NCBI RefSeq assembly: GCF_021134715.1
Contig: NC_060022.1
Coordinates: 2,857,001-2,921,000 of the forward strand
Direction: 5' to 3'
Source of the DNA: Daphnia pulex
Taxonomy: Eukaryota > Arthropoda > Branchiopoda > Diplostraca > Daphniidae
DNA length: 64,000 nucleotides
Made by a program: the position numbers and the translations under genes. Below the pieces are notes generated by a model. The model saw only the letters and a list, made by a program, of their open reading frames with translations, was not told the origin of the DNA and searched no databases. Of the stretch, positions 1-13,419 are shown piece by piece (position 1 is the first letter of the stretch; every line of letters begins with the position of its first letter).

Positions 1-2911
1 GCCATTTAAAAGTTAAAACAACCAAATGGAGAAGGCATTATAATGACGCAATTATACATTTTTCGACTAGCAATAAAAACGATGATCGAGCGAAATCATT
101 TTTGTTTTTTTCCCCTTTTAGATTCAAGAAGAAATTTCTTTCTGTTGTATCACAAAATAAAATATCGAGACCTCCAAACCGACATAAAGGTTGTGATTAA
201 TGAGCTCTCCGGTCGTGATCCATGGCTGCACAGATCATAATCGGCTTCGCGTGTGTGCATATATCTTTTTTTTTTTTTTTTGCAAGCGATTCAAAGTGAC
301 TTTGGGTTGCGGGATTTTAAAATCCAACATGTGGCCGACAACAATAAGGAGACTGGTCGATGATTCTCTAAACGGACTGCCCTTTTATTTTATTTTATTT
401 TTCTTTGTACGACGATGGAGGAAAAAAGATTTCCCTCCACAATTGAATTTCATTTGCAATGGTAAACAGTTTTGGTGGCCGTTCGTGGTGGTGCGTCATC
501 GTTCAAAATTCATCTCTCTCTTTTCGTGTTTTTATACGTACATTCAGCTGCCGGAATTTATTAGCCGCATTTGCTTTTTATTTGTTTCTTATATCTCCGC
601 GAGAAACGAAACTAGAGAGACCGATCATCACGCGCCGGTTGTTTTTCACGAAACGCCATCGGTTTCCAATGGATTAATGAACCCCAACTCCCCCAATAGA
701 CAACAGACGGACGACTGGCCAGCACTACATTACAAATTCTAGTTGGGGCAAAAAAATAATATACTCGGCCAGCAGACAGGAAATCAAAATTTATGTCTGT
801 CTGTGTGTGTGTATATATATCTAAGAATATAACAAGGTGAAAGATTGATTATTCAAATTTTCCTGTCCCGGAATCGCTGGCGGTGGGAAATAAGAGAAGG
901 AAAATAAAAAAAATGGCGCATCCGGCGATTACGTCATGCAAAATTTTTGTTTTTTCTTTGTAGGTGAAGAACTGCCAAGAAATTTATTTTGAAACAACAA
1001 ACTAAAACATCAGCGTCAGCAGAGCCCCCGCCGGTACCGCAGTTGCTTTGAAACTCGACACTATCGTCATTGGTGAACTCCACACACGTTCGTGTAGGAA
1101 AATAAGGTAAACTCTTTTGGGTCCCTCACTTAAAAAATGTTATGCATCCCGTTATTTTCCTCTCTTTCTCTCTACCCCCTCTCTAAAACGGATACGAGCA
1201 GCCCAACAACAACAGCAACAACATTCGAGCTCCAAAATGGCAGGTCGTTACTCTATACGAGTATCTAAGAACTTCTATATATACAAAGCAGGAGCCTTTG
1301 AAAAAAAAAATTCTTCTCAAATGCCAGGCAGTCGGTAGCTGTTGAATTATGCATAGCTGGTGGCGCACACAGCACAGCAACTACCCAAGACCATGCACAG
1401 CAAGAGAGCGAGTTGAGCTGCAAAAGACCTAATGACCTTGCCGTGGTGTCAGCCAAGCCCCTCTCGTTTCCTTGGTTCGAAAAATGCCAAGACAAGTGGA
1501 AGGCATTTGGCGTCGTCGGCCAATCCGTTTCAAAGTCAACGAGAATGGCGGTCTCGGTGCCAACAGAGCCCAGGTATTATTACCCAGGTGTATAGTATAT
1601 ACACACGGATGTGCAATTGGCCCGCTCGTCACTCACGCGTGATCCCCAATGACACGCTCAAGTGGCTGCTCACGCTAATCAGAGACATCACCTTGTTGTG
1701 TCACAAATCGTCGCTAAAAAAAAAAGACGCACATCTGGCGCAGAGGAGCCCAGCCGGAGGAGAACCAGTTCTTCCGCACGGGCAAACGGCGAAAGTCTGT
1801 TTGAAGGACTTTTTTCGTTTTGTTTTGTTTTTGTTATTTTTTATTTCCCTTTTAACGAATTTTGTCTTTAAAAAAAATTGGAAAATTTTAATTTTTCGAC
1901 TCCTTTCTAATGAAATAAATAAAAAATGGACGACGCAAACCCGTTGTGTCGAGAAAATTTTCCTACTTTATTCGTCTAATTTGGAATGCGATTCGACAGT
2001 CCGAACGACAGGTTTATAGACAGGTATAAAATGAATATCTTTCCAGCTAAAAAGAAAAAAAGCTGGGGAAATTTATTTACAGGTGTGTGTTGAATGTCTT
2101 CGGGGAGGATGTATAGAACTCCTCCTCTCTCCCCAGAGAGACAGAGAGAGGTCAAAGGTGCGTTAGCAGTACGGTACCTGACCCTTTAGTCGATTTAATC
2201 CTCCAACCAACGCCACTTATCCTTTCTCTCCCCCTCACATTATACCAGCCCACGTATTGTTAAGGCAAAAGGTAGAAAGGTGGGAATTAAAAAAGAATCA
2301 GGGGTCTTGTGGGAAAAGAAAAAAAAAAAAGCTTCTTATAAAAGAGAAGAAAAAAAACGATTTCTTTTCCGAATGCAGGACATCCTATCTACACTACACT
2401 GGGGGGGTATTCCACTTTAATGACATATTTTATGATAACCCCCACTCCATGGCAGATTTCTGGGTGATTTTTTCGTTTTTTCCATCTATTGTTCTTGGCG
2501 CAAATCAATTCTCTACTGGTTCTTCCTGTTTCTGCTAAGAATATTTTATTTTAAGGAGCACCACCTAACCTAACTTTTGAATAGATCTCTGATGAGATGT
2601 TTGTATATCGCGGGCATCATCAGCTGTTACACATTCCGATCGACAAGACAAAATAAGGAGAAAGAAAAAAGAAAAGAAACAAAATCCAAAAAACTCGATT
2701 GGCCAAACTTGTGGAAGGTGACCCAGACGTTCTACAGCTCCCAAGGAGCGACGAGATCCCCAAAACTCTTAGAAGGACGAACACGGGCTGAATGTTAGAT
2801 GAGATGAAAGTCGGCCGGCCGTAACACTATTTACTACGTATATACAACTTGGATGAAGACACACGCACTGGACAACACGGGCCGGGCAAGACGGGAGTTT
2901 TCACCGGGACA

Positions 2912-2932
2912 ATGTCGATGCAAATTGTTAAG
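2912..2932 (+). CDS. Candidate first coding exon with strong donor (unproven)
   Basis: An ATG at 2912 opens a 21-base frame encoding MSMQIVK that runs directly into a consensus splice donor, AAG followed by GTAAGTAC. About 90 bases of mixed-composition DNA precede it, unlike the surrounding simple repeats. The size and donor fit a short first coding exon. I could not connect it to a downstream exon, so it could equally be chance. The product is unknown. Confidence 0.2.
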
Positions 2933-5900
2933 GTAAGTACTACACTAGAAACCTAGGGCCGGAGAGGATGATCCTCCTCCTCCTGGCCAGCGGCCCTTTA
3001 TTGGCGTCAAAGTACGGGCGTCGTTTTGGGCCGGCCTGCAGCAGCAGCTTCAACCAAAGGAATCGTTAATCGATGGGGCCCCGTCAAGCGAGGAAGAAAA
3101 AGAAATCCGAGGTCGAACTCTCCGTCTGTTTATAAATCAAACGGGCCTACATTTTATAATAAGAGAAGAAGAAGATCGGGTTGCCATGCATCCCAATACG
3201 GCGTGTTTTCTCCGAAGCCCAGATTGAAACGTAACTCGACACCTCCTACCCACCACCACCAGCCTATACACTCACTCACAAAAAATAAATCCACCCAAAC
3301 AACAACAAGGAAAAAGGAAAAAACAAGACCGGCAAAAGGCCTTGAATGGGTAAAGACAAAAGGAATGAAGAACTTCCAGAAAAATTTACAAAATGGTCGA
3401 TCACGACCCCCAAAATGAAAACAAAAAACAAAAGAAGAAGAAAAGTCGTCACGGAGCTCCGAACGCAGCACGCTATCTTTATGTTGCCTAGTGCCAACAC
3501 CATCATTATTTCACGCTTACCTTTTTCGAGAATGAACGCGGCGCTACTACTTCAGTAGTAATAATAATAATGGTAAACCGAATAGGAGTGAGAAATGTAT
3601 AGTCCACTATCGACGACTGGATTCAAACAGCAGGAAGTTGGGCTAATTATCAAATCACTTATTCGAACAAATCCACAAGTTCCATCCTTTCTCCCCGATT
3701 GCACTCAAAACACTTTTTTCCGATGCAAATCCAGCGGCAGGTATTAACAGAGAAACTTCCAAACGTAACAAAAAAATAAAAAAAATAATAATACGAACAA
3801 AAAAACAAAATCACACTTGCGTGTGATATGCAGAAAGCGCTCCGGCGTGTATGCACTCGACCACGGCTGGAATAGCACTGCCAGTGTATAGTAAACTACA
3901 GAGGCACTAGAGTCGCCGCCCGGCTATATACATGTAGGACCCTCCCTTTTTCTCTCTCTCTATGTATACTCGGAACTTTTTGAGCTTTTTTCTTATTCTT
4001 TTCTCGACTGAGAATCTCCTTCAATTGGGGATCTCCATCGACTTCCTCTACTACAATCAACGATTCAACGTTGTACTCTTTTTTATTTCCTACTACTTTT
4101 TTCTTTTATTATTCGACGAGCGAAGAAAACGGATAAGTCTCGTTGGAACTGGCGGACATGTCGCTCGATAGACATCAGCCAAGCATATGGCCAAACAAAA
4201 ATCAACGAATGTATATGTTGTACGCGCGCACACACATACACGACGAGAGAGAGAGAGAAAAAGAACGAATGGAAAGGAGAAGAAGAAGAAGGAGAAGAAG
4301 AAGAATATTAGCATTGGAATGGCGGTCGTTTCGATCCAGGTGGTCGTCGTTTTCTCAGCATCCCTCTCGTCAAGACGCTCTTCTCTTCTGTCAAAAAGAT
4401 GAAACGTAACATTTTCCACACGAGAAATAACCCTAAAAATGCACCCCCTTTTTTCTTCTTGTGCGCATTGAAAGATAATCACCGAGGAGCAGTTGGTCCA
4501 CTTGAAAACGTTACTCGTCTTGTGGATCGAGACCTCTGTAATCTCCCCTGATGGAACGCGTTGGTATGGGATTGCGTCTCAAAATAACGAACTCGGCCTA
4601 ATTGACACGAGAAACAAGACACTCGAAAAACAACAACAACAGCAACAACAACCCAAGGCAGCAACTCTCCAACCGTCTAGATTGGGGAAATAAAGAGGTT
4701 GAAAAAAAAGGTCACGAGCTTCGTCTCGGTTGGTTCTTTCAAGATTAGAAAGACGCAATCAGCAGTTCAGCAGAGTTTGTGATGATGATGAGTGGTGCGG
4801 ACATCCCATCACTTGACGCGGCCGTGACCTCCACTCTCATCATCATGGGACGAAAAGGCCCCGGAACGGAAAACTTTTCTTCCCACATCATCCAACTCAA
4901 AAACTTGGCTCTCTCTCTCAGTCTCTCGTCACTCTCGGCACCCCACAAGACAAGGCCAAAAACCAACAATGGTGGGATTAATAAGGAGATTAAATGGGCC
5001 CGAGCTGACGTAATCTAAGCGGACCAGAACTCGGTCAGAATAAAAGAAAAGGGAAAAACTCTCCGTCGGACCTCATCGTCGTAACAATAAGGGCAACAGT
5101 TGGCCCCACGGTATGGGACCGGATCACGGCCGGTCAAATCCGGATGCTCGCCCACATCGTCATCCGTACCGGCCAGTATTATCTCGATTGGCTGTCGAAA
5201 CAAACTTGAGAAAAATATTAAATAAAACCTTATCCCGAAATAAGACGCAATTTTTTTTAAAGAAATATACAAGACGCTCACGATATATTTTTTTAAAGAT
5301 AACCCTCATGGAATCGTACGGTAGAGGCAATGTGTACACATATATAGTTTACGACCGCATGTAAATGCGACCTGTCATGTAACACGGCCATTTCAACTGG
5401 GGCTGCCTTCCATAGAGGCGGGCCGGATCGATTGATTGAATTTATACGCAGTATAGTCCATGTGTGCTGCGTGTGAGTGTGATGAGGGTGCTTTCGTCGG
5501 AAACTATATATTACCGGCCCGTCTACTAATACACGATACATACATATCTACCTGTACCAATTTTTTGGTGTGTACTATACAACAGCCGGTAGATGTAGAA
5601 AATAGAAAGCCGGGCTCTAATATAACCGAAAAACTAAACAAAAATTTTGGCCTTGCATTTCCGAACTCTAGACTCTTGTTCGTGTATCGACATGTGTGTA
5701 GTTGGCCCCAGCTATTACACACTGTCGTCCATTTCAATTAGGGAAGACACACGGTGGCGGCCGACAGGGCGCAAAAACCGCACCGAAGGGGCCCACACGT
5801 TGGTACAATTTAGCTCCCGCTTACGTGCGTTACACACTCAGTGTGAGTGTGTGTGTGTGGTGGTGCTGGGCACCGCAGCAGTCTATAGACAAAGTCTAAT

Positions 5901-8900
5901 ACACCAACACTGTGTTTGTTAAATGGAAACGTGTTCCATTTGTCTCAGGGTCGCTGTCTAAACCAAAAGAACTTTTCTCTTTTTCTTTTTTCGTCTTTCT
6001 CTTCTGGTCGGCACACACACACAGAAAGAGAGAGAACAGACGCGCTTAGCAAATAATATCGACATTCATTTATTTCTCTCGGTCTAGTCGTAATTCGAGA
6101 GCAAGGACCCCTCTCCCTTCTAATAATTCTAAATAGTCCAACGCTGGCGGATCTTAATTGAGACGAAAATCTCAAGGGGAGGAAAAAAGATTAAAGAGAA
6201 AAAGAAGAAGAAGAAGAAGAAAACGGATTGTAAGATTTATTTGTTCTTCGATGGGGGAAATAAAATCAAAGATTAAAAAGAAGGGTATGTTCGATCGCGA
6301 CGTTCTGTTCTCTATAAGTCAGTGAAAAAGAGAAAAAAGAAAAAAACGGGCTTTACGACGATATAGGAGCGAGCGTGATTGGATTGTTGCGTGAATTGAT
6401 GGCCGCGGCTGCTGCTGCTGCTGGACGCGATATACGTCATGCGTCGGATCGTTCAATCAGCATCGAAATAAAAAATACAAAAAAATAAAAAAAGGAAATA
6501 TATTCAGCGATGATATACGCCCATCGCGTACGTAGACACAGCGCAAGAGACGAGCAACAGCTAAACAAAAACAAAAAAAAAGAAGATGAGAATCGCTTCG
6601 TCGACAATCAATAGGAATAAAAAAGAGTGTGCCCTGCCCTTCGGATCAAACAAAAGAATACAGAGAGTCGAGTAATCATGGATGTATAGACAGAAAAGAA
6701 ATATCGCTAGACTGTAACAAAAGAAAGAAGAAGATGCATATGATTATTACTATTTGTAGAGCCAGCACGACGAAAATCACATCTTCATAAATTGGCTGTT
6801 AGAGAAAAAGAATGTCTAGAGCGTAACGTTTGTTCTATACAGCCGAAGAAAATAGTTGCGTATTTTTCTACCTGGCATCGATCCCAGGTACGTCAAATAT
6901 TTTTCTCAAAAAACAAAAAATAATCTGAAATTCGACACGCGTCTTATAAATAGGCGTCACAAAGGCAGAAAGATGAAATAGTAGGAGCATGGCGGCAGCG
7001 GTGGTGGTGGTGGCGGCAGATCAACACACAATCACGACCGCGCTCGAGAGACGTGAAAAATAATAATAAATGCTGCAACATGTAGCTTCGGTTGCCAGCC
7101 TCCATCTTTTTTTCATTCCATTTTTTTCTATTTTCTTCATATTCCCCTCTCTTATTCTGAACGATGCCTCCAGCAGCCTTGGTTCATTTTTTCTTTTTTC
7201 TGTGTGTAAAATGTATTCAATGCTGTGCGCTTGTGTGCCCCATGCTCAGTTGGTAAATGGTCAAGTTTCTTCTTTGCTCACGGCCCCGGCCGGTGAAACT
7301 CTCTCGAGGGAAATAAATCAAAGTAACGTGAAGAAGAAGAAGAAAAAAAAATAAAATAAGAGAAATAATGAATTGAACTGCTAGCCCTTTGAGCGAGAAC
7401 ACCAAAAAGCCGGTTTCGTCCAGCTCTTGATTTTCCCATTTCATTTTTTGGAAGGACTTGTGCTGCTGCTGCTAGGCACCACCACCACCAGCACACACAC
7501 ACACAGAAATCAAAAGACAATTTCACTGCAATCAATCAACTTCATCAAGAAGAAAAAAAAGGAAAAAAAGCCCCGAAAAATGCTGATTGAATTGATCACT
7601 TTCTTTCGTCCAGCAGGGCTTGTTTCATTACTACTTCAACCGTCATTTTGTTGCTTCCAATTTCGAACAGAAATACAGAAAAGATCGAGATTATATTACT
7701 TTTCTATGTGCAGCCCATTTTTTTAGAACCCCCAATCACATTTTTTCTCAAAGAAATGTTTTTTTTAACAGAAAATCATCAAGAAAAAAAAAGTAATAAC
7801 AAAATAAAACTAATGTTGAAAAAAAAAGTTGAATGTCGAGTTTTTAGTCTCAAATGACTGTGATAAATTAGTTTCTGTTTCTTCTTGTTCATCTTGCGAG
7901 CCAAGAACTGAGAGAGAAACCCCACAGTCCTTGAAGTGCTCTGCTGCTGTGTGTGCCCTTGTGTGTGATTTCTTGTCGTAAATACATATTCCAACATCTC
8001 AAGTGGTCGTGTGTGTGGGCAAAGAAGAACAAACACGAGCAAAAGAGTAAAAACATAAGAGTTACTATATGCGCGTTCAGTCTTGGCAAAAGGGAATGAA
8101 AGAGAAAAAAAAGGGCGTCGTATTTGGCTTTTGGCTTATCAAGTGCTGGGGCGCGCGGACTGCACGGGAAATCTTTTTTCAAAAATCTACACAAACCATC
8201 GCTAGAGAAAAGTCACTCCAAATTTTCTCCATCGGGAGAAGAGAGGCGGGATGAAAAGAGGAGAGAGAGAGAGAGAAAAAAAGACGGGGGGCGCACAACT
8301 ATTTGTATTCAGATGCGCAATACGGGTTTCTACAGCTCCCGAATGCGCGCACACACACACACCAAAAGGCAAACAACATGGGGCTCAAGTTTCTAGACTC
8401 CCAAAAAAAGAAAAAAAAATTATTATTATTATTGGGTTTTAATTTCAGAACTGGGCGCGTTCCGACGCCCGTTCCGCGTGAAACATCACGCGCGCGCGCG
8501 CTCGTCCTACATTGGCTTCGTTTGGTTTTATTTTGTATTTGTTTCTTCTTTTTTCTTTATCTGACCCGATTGAATGTGTAATAATTCGCGCGTCGTCATT
8601 TCTATCCATTAAAAAGAAAGAAAAAAAATCGTGTGACGTTTAACGAATTTCAATTTGAATTTTTGTTTTTTTCTTTCCTGGTTTGAAAGTGGCGCGCAAA
8701 ATGCGATTCCACGCTCTTTTAGCTCTGCATTAGAGATTTCGTGCTGCGATAAGCGCTAAGGAGATCAACACAGCTCCTATTTTCACGAACGAGTGCCTAA
8801 AAATGGGCGTCGGCCATCAGTTCCATCAAAAACGGAATAATCGGGTCGATTAGAAAATGGTCAAATGATCGACCATTACCAGTTCACTGCCAGATTTCGC

Positions 8901-9248
8901 TTCCAGATTTCCCGTACGAAATAAAAACAAAAAACAAACAAGCCCAAAAAGTTGAGCTGGACTTTCAGATCTCCCGTTTGGATTTCACAGTGTTGGACAA
9001 GTGACGATAGAGCCGGTGATGGCCGCTCTCGGTGTAGAGAGAAAAGAAAGGAAGCCAAAGGAAGAAATCCAGCTTGACGGGCAGCACGTCGTCGTCACCC
9101 GATGATTATTGCTGGGCGGTGTCGCGACGACTGCATCAGTCCTTTTTCGGCACCAAAGTGTAGTGTATACAGTCAGTACTTTTCTCTTTTCCCTTCTTTA
9201 TTTCGTTGTTTTTTTTCCACCCAATTTATCTCCGTAAAGTTAACAATA

Positions 9249-9302
9249 ACAGCAACGACTACAATAACAACAGCAACGACTACAATAACAACAACAACAA
9301 CT
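9249..9302. repeat. 21-bp tandem repeat (CAA-rich minisatellite)
   Basis: The 21-base unit cagcaacgactacaataaca plus one a occurs twice in tandem from 9250 and decays into (CAA)n. It lies in DNA without a recognised gene. Confidence 0.7.
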
Positions 9303-9929
9303 GCTAGACAAAAGTGAAGAAAGAGAACCCAAAAATATATATATACGTATACATCTATAGACGACAAGCGACTCCCGCTGGCTCTTGGCCGTTGCGCTGC
9401 CCCCATCGTCGTCCCTTTTGTTTTATTTTGATTTTCTTTTCCAACCAATAGAAAAAAAAAAAGATTGCAAGAAGAAGAGAATTGTTCTTTAAAATGAAAA
9501 AAAAGGTACGTGTTTATACTTGAACGGACGACTTGATGGCCAGAGGCGTCGACAGACATTTCAGTCCAGCAAGTTCAAAAACAAACTAACTGTGATGATG
9601 CCGAGCCGGGCGGATCTTTTTTTTCTTAAATTTTGTGTGTGGCCCATCCCAACAGAGTAAACCTGTGATGTATTAGGTCAAGTCCGCATTGCTGAGCTCG
9701 ACCGTGTATAATTCTCGGACGCTATTTGTCCGTCAGTCGCGTATCAGCAGAGAAATGGATGACAGGGTTCCCAAGGGACAGATTAAACATTTAACATTTT
9801 TCCGATGAAAAATGTGAACAACCAAACTCGTCGACTCTTGAACGCCAAAGAAAAAAGAGCTCCCGACAACAGCAACAGCAACAAAAAAGAGAAATTCAAA
9901 AGGCGAGAGAATCGAAATGAAAAGTCAAC

Positions 9930-10082
9930 ATGCCACCACCACCACCACCAAGCTCATTGGACGTGACACAGGGCGAAAGCGCGCTGGCAAACAACGCGGA
10001 CGACGAACTCATCTCAAAGCCAAAGAAGAAGAAGAAGAAGAGGGCGAGTTGCTTGGAGAACGTGAACTTCATGCCCAATAAG
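9930..10082 (+). CDS. Candidate first coding exon of an unidentified protein
   Basis: An ATG in a good arthropod context (tcaacATG) opens a 51-codon frame that ends exactly at a GTAAAC splice donor in phase 0. The peptide starts MPPPPPPSSLDVTQGESAL, continues with an acidic stretch, then a run of six lysines, and ends near CLENVNFMPNK. Apart from the proline and lysine runs its composition is balanced and protein-like, unlike the neighbouring simple repeats. I do not recognise it. A plus-strand terminal exon candidate lies 3.2 kb downstream at 13.3 kb, but no continuous spliced frame joining them could be built. Confidence 0.35.
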
Positions 10083-13000
10083 GTAAACGAACGTGCAACT
10101 TCAATATACATTCCTTCGCCGTGATATTCTAGAAAAAGAAAAAGACAAACTTTTCTTCTTCTTCTTCTTCTTTCCCTGGTGCTGTTTTTCATCCGCATTA
10201 AAAGGCAAAATGAAAGAAAAATAAATGCGCGCACACACACACACACACACACAGAGGACCTTCTTTTTTTATTTTCCGAATAAAAGTAAAAAAAAAAAAA
10301 AAAGAAAGAAAATCTCTTGGCTCAAAATGGAACTCACGAGACGAACGTGATTGCGCTGCTCTCGCTTGTGCAAACAAATCGGCATGCCAAGCCAACTATT
10401 CACGCTCGGCAAACCTTTTTATAAGCTTCTTATTTCATCTCAACCCGTCCACCTGTTCTCATGTCGTGTGACGACGACGAGTTGAGCAATTTACCGCAGT
10501 CAAACGGGCGGTTCGCATAACGATAAGGAAGCAAATGAAAATTCAAAAAAAGGTAAAGCGACGAGGACAATATCCAATGAGCGACATTCGTCTTGTTTTT
10601 TTTTGGCGTCCGGTTTCGTCTCAATTTAAAAAGCGGGAAAAATAAAACAATAAATAAAATCCCAAGGTAAAACAAAAAGCTTTTTTCTCTTCCAAGGGAA
10701 TTGTGTGCGCGCTGCCAGCGCTGGGTGTGTGTGTGTGTAATGATAATAAACAAACGAGATTGCGCAGCCACCCGCACAACATCAACAGCACCCAGCATTT
10801 TTACAAATATAGAACTCGACTATATACTACCAGTTTTCAGCGTTATACTGAGGAAACAAGATCTCTGCGTCGCCATTACAAAACTTATTTAACATCCATC
10901 GTAAATATTGTGCTAACGATTTTTCAGCATTTCAAGACAACGGCGTAACGGCGTAGGATTTTTTTGGAGGGAAACGGCCATTAAGCGCAAATGGTATTTT
11001 TTGGTGGTATAGAGTAACAAAGAAATCACGTTCTATTCGAAAATAAAATAATTCAAATAATCACGACTTACCGAAAGACTATGGATTCAGATGTGTGCTG
11101 GGCAGCCTCACTGGGTGTTGAACACTTTGAAGAGAGAAATGATAAAAGTTCACATTGACAGGATAATTGACACGACGTGGAGAACGGACCTCCGCACTGG
11201 ACCACGAGGCGAATTGCACTGCATTTTCTACCGGTGGGTGGATGTTGTAAAACTGTTACGCAATCAAAAGAGAGGGAAGGGTCGAGAAAAGTCACTACCA
11301 AAAAAAATTACGGGGAAGGGTTCGGAAAAGAACATTAAGGAAAAGAAAAAACAAAACAAAAAACCAAATCAACCAAACTTTGTAGAAAAATTGTAATGGC
11401 GTCTAAGAATCGTTCAAATTTGATATTTTACCTTCCCCCTAGTTTGATATCCTTTTCCTCCTTTTATTTATTTTTCTTTTTAGTAATCTTTGAGATAACC
11501 GTGAAGGTTGTTGTTGTTGCTGTTGTTGCTGAAATTCGCCATTGAGAAAGAGCGGAATAATCGCTTGAGCCAATCCCCTTTTTTTTCTTCTTCTTTTTTT
11601 CTTTCCTAGAAGTTGCGCGATTCACCTAAAGAAAAAAGGAAATAAAATTCCTTCACGAACGAAAATGTATGCCGAGAATGAAGTTGCTGGCGGAGTCGCT
11701 CGACTGTTGCCAAATACCTGAGACTCATTGGATATTCGAATGGGCGGCCGACCGGGACCGGCTGCTAATGCGATGACACAACAGATGCGCTGCCACTGCC
11801 AATTAACATCTGCCAAAGGGCCAAAAAGCGAATATAATAACGCTTTAAACAAAGTTAATAACCAGCAGTTTGCTTTTTAGATTATTCTTAATGCAAAAGT
11901 GACGACGGAAGACCAGAGGGGAGGGTATAAACACGAGAGAAAAAAAAGAAAGAAAAAAAAAAGAGGAGAACATTTCGGGAGTGGCTCGCTCCGCCTACCC
12001 ACCGAATCAACAATCCATCAGGTGGATGAACCGCAATCCGTCCTACTTGTTCCGTCCAACTAAAAATACGTTTTTTTTCTTCTTCTAATGAATACAAAAA
12101 AATTACAAAAATAAAGTTAAAAAAAAATTAAAATTAAAAAAGGAAATAAACAAAATGCTTGGGCACGATGACGAGAAGCTTCTAATATCATTAGCACCAC
12201 GACTGCGCCGGTAACACAAAAGACTGTCGACTTGGACGGTATACAAGCTGTAAATACCGCCGTTGCGGGAGAGTCTGCGACACTTCATTAATTCTGATTA
12301 CACACCTATAGTCGAGCTGCTGCTAGTGCACCCCATGTGGTTGTTGGAGCTGTTGCTATGCCTTCCCGCCGATGTGTCGGCCCTCGGCTTCTTTATTTAT
12401 TTCATTTCCCTGGTAAATTGAATTAGCACCTTGTTGCATTCACCACTTCTTCCACACTTGCTGGGTCCCACACTCGCCAACACGGAAAGGGTTGGTATAA
12501 GTAGCGTGTAGAGTTGGGTGAGACTGCACTTTTTCTTCTTTTCTCTCACCTCTGGAATTCATTTTTTAATTTTAAAATCCCGGGTAACCCTTCAACGACA
12601 GAAAATCCCCTGGCTGCGGGATGAAGAACCTCGACGACATCCGTAAATGCAAATGACACATGGGGAAAAAAAAAAGTCTTTTGTCGACGAAAGAACAATC
12701 TTTACAAAGAAACGACACGGGGACAAGGGAGGTGCTGTTTCATGCCTGCAAATAGTGTAACAGCATCAGAAACCTGGTCGAGGAGTGAGTGTTGGGACCG
12801 TATGTGCTTAGCATGGTTAAAAAAGGTCCTTGAAAAAGAAAAAAATATATAAGGAGTCTATACTAACCTTACCACTACACTTTTCTCCCCATCGTCATCA
12901 ACCTCCTCCTCTTCGTGTTGGTTTGCATTATGGGCTTATTTCACGTCACGTCCCGGTCGTAAAGAAAACGAGAAGAGGAACAACTCACGAAAACACGGTC

Positions 13001-13238
13001 TGGCGAGGATCTCTACCGCTTCCAGCGCCATCTGCACAAAATGGTTAACTTTATACCCACCACCACCACCATCATCATCATCATCTACTTGGCTGAGCCA
13101 AGGTAAAGGGCCGTTTTTCCGGTTTGCTGCATCCCAGTACAACGTATCACTTAGCAAATTGAAAGACGGTACTAGCGTGGCGATCCCCCCCCCATCGATC
13201 CTTGCTCCACCCCTGCGCTTTCTCAACTCTACATACAG
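10083..13238. other. No recognised gene; possible intronic DNA
   Basis: This stretch holds a (CA)n microsatellite at 10232-10253, poly-A runs and CT-rich blocks. Between 11072 and 11227 the minus strand shows an open frame that ends at a perfect donor (CG followed by GTAAGTCG), which may be an untranslated or coding exon. No protein family is recognisable. Confidence 0.5.
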
Positions 13239-13419
13239 GACGACATATACAAAGTTAACAGCGGCGAGTTCATCAGGCGTTTACAATTAGCCGACACGGT
13301 TGACGCGTCACGAGGAGTTGCTGAAAGAGCGAGCGAGGCAACTGCTGCGGTATAACGAGACGGAGGAGGTTCAAAGCCGGCAGTCTATACACTACACCGA
13401 AGACGCACACAAGTGGTGA
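13239..13419 (+). pseudogene. Candidate terminal exon with a frame break
   Basis: After an acceptor (ctacatacag) at 13238, one frame reads DDIYKVNSGEFIRRLQLADT. About 60 bases on, the protein-like signal moves to the next frame, which reads LTRHEELLKERARQLL and later SRQSIHYTEDAHKW before a TGA at 13417-13419. The second frame could instead start at its own acceptor (acaattag, exon from 13291). An AATAAA at 13541-13546 lies about 120 bases past the stop and fits a plus-strand transcript end, tail to tail with NOL6. Either this is an exon with a one-base frame break (sequence error or decay) or two overlapping alternative acceptors. The family is not recognised; the basic/acidic pattern suggests a helical C-terminus. 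Confidence 0.3.

Larger units (their letters stand above)
1..9929. other. Gene-poor low-complexity stretch
   Basis: No open reading frame here resembles a known protein. The DNA is rich in poly-A/T runs, CT, GA and CA tracts and short trinucleotide arrays. All longer open frames are composed of such simple sequence. One short ATG exon with a strong splice donor sits at 2912-2932 and is listed separately. The stretch is either intergenic or intron/5' flank of an unidentified gene. Nothing else can be supported. Confidence 0.6.

Noticed and set aside
200-742. A 180-codon open frame
   Set aside because: Poly-T-derived Phe runs and no domain; no plausible start context or conserved block.
1432-2019. 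A 195-codon open frame
   Set aside because: Its later half is translated T- and A-runs; no family resemblance.
12602-12642. A 41-base exon reading KIPWLRDEEPRRH between AG and GT
   Set aside because: It cannot be joined in frame to the 9.9 kb or 13.3 kb candidates, and so short a match to splice signals is expected by chance.
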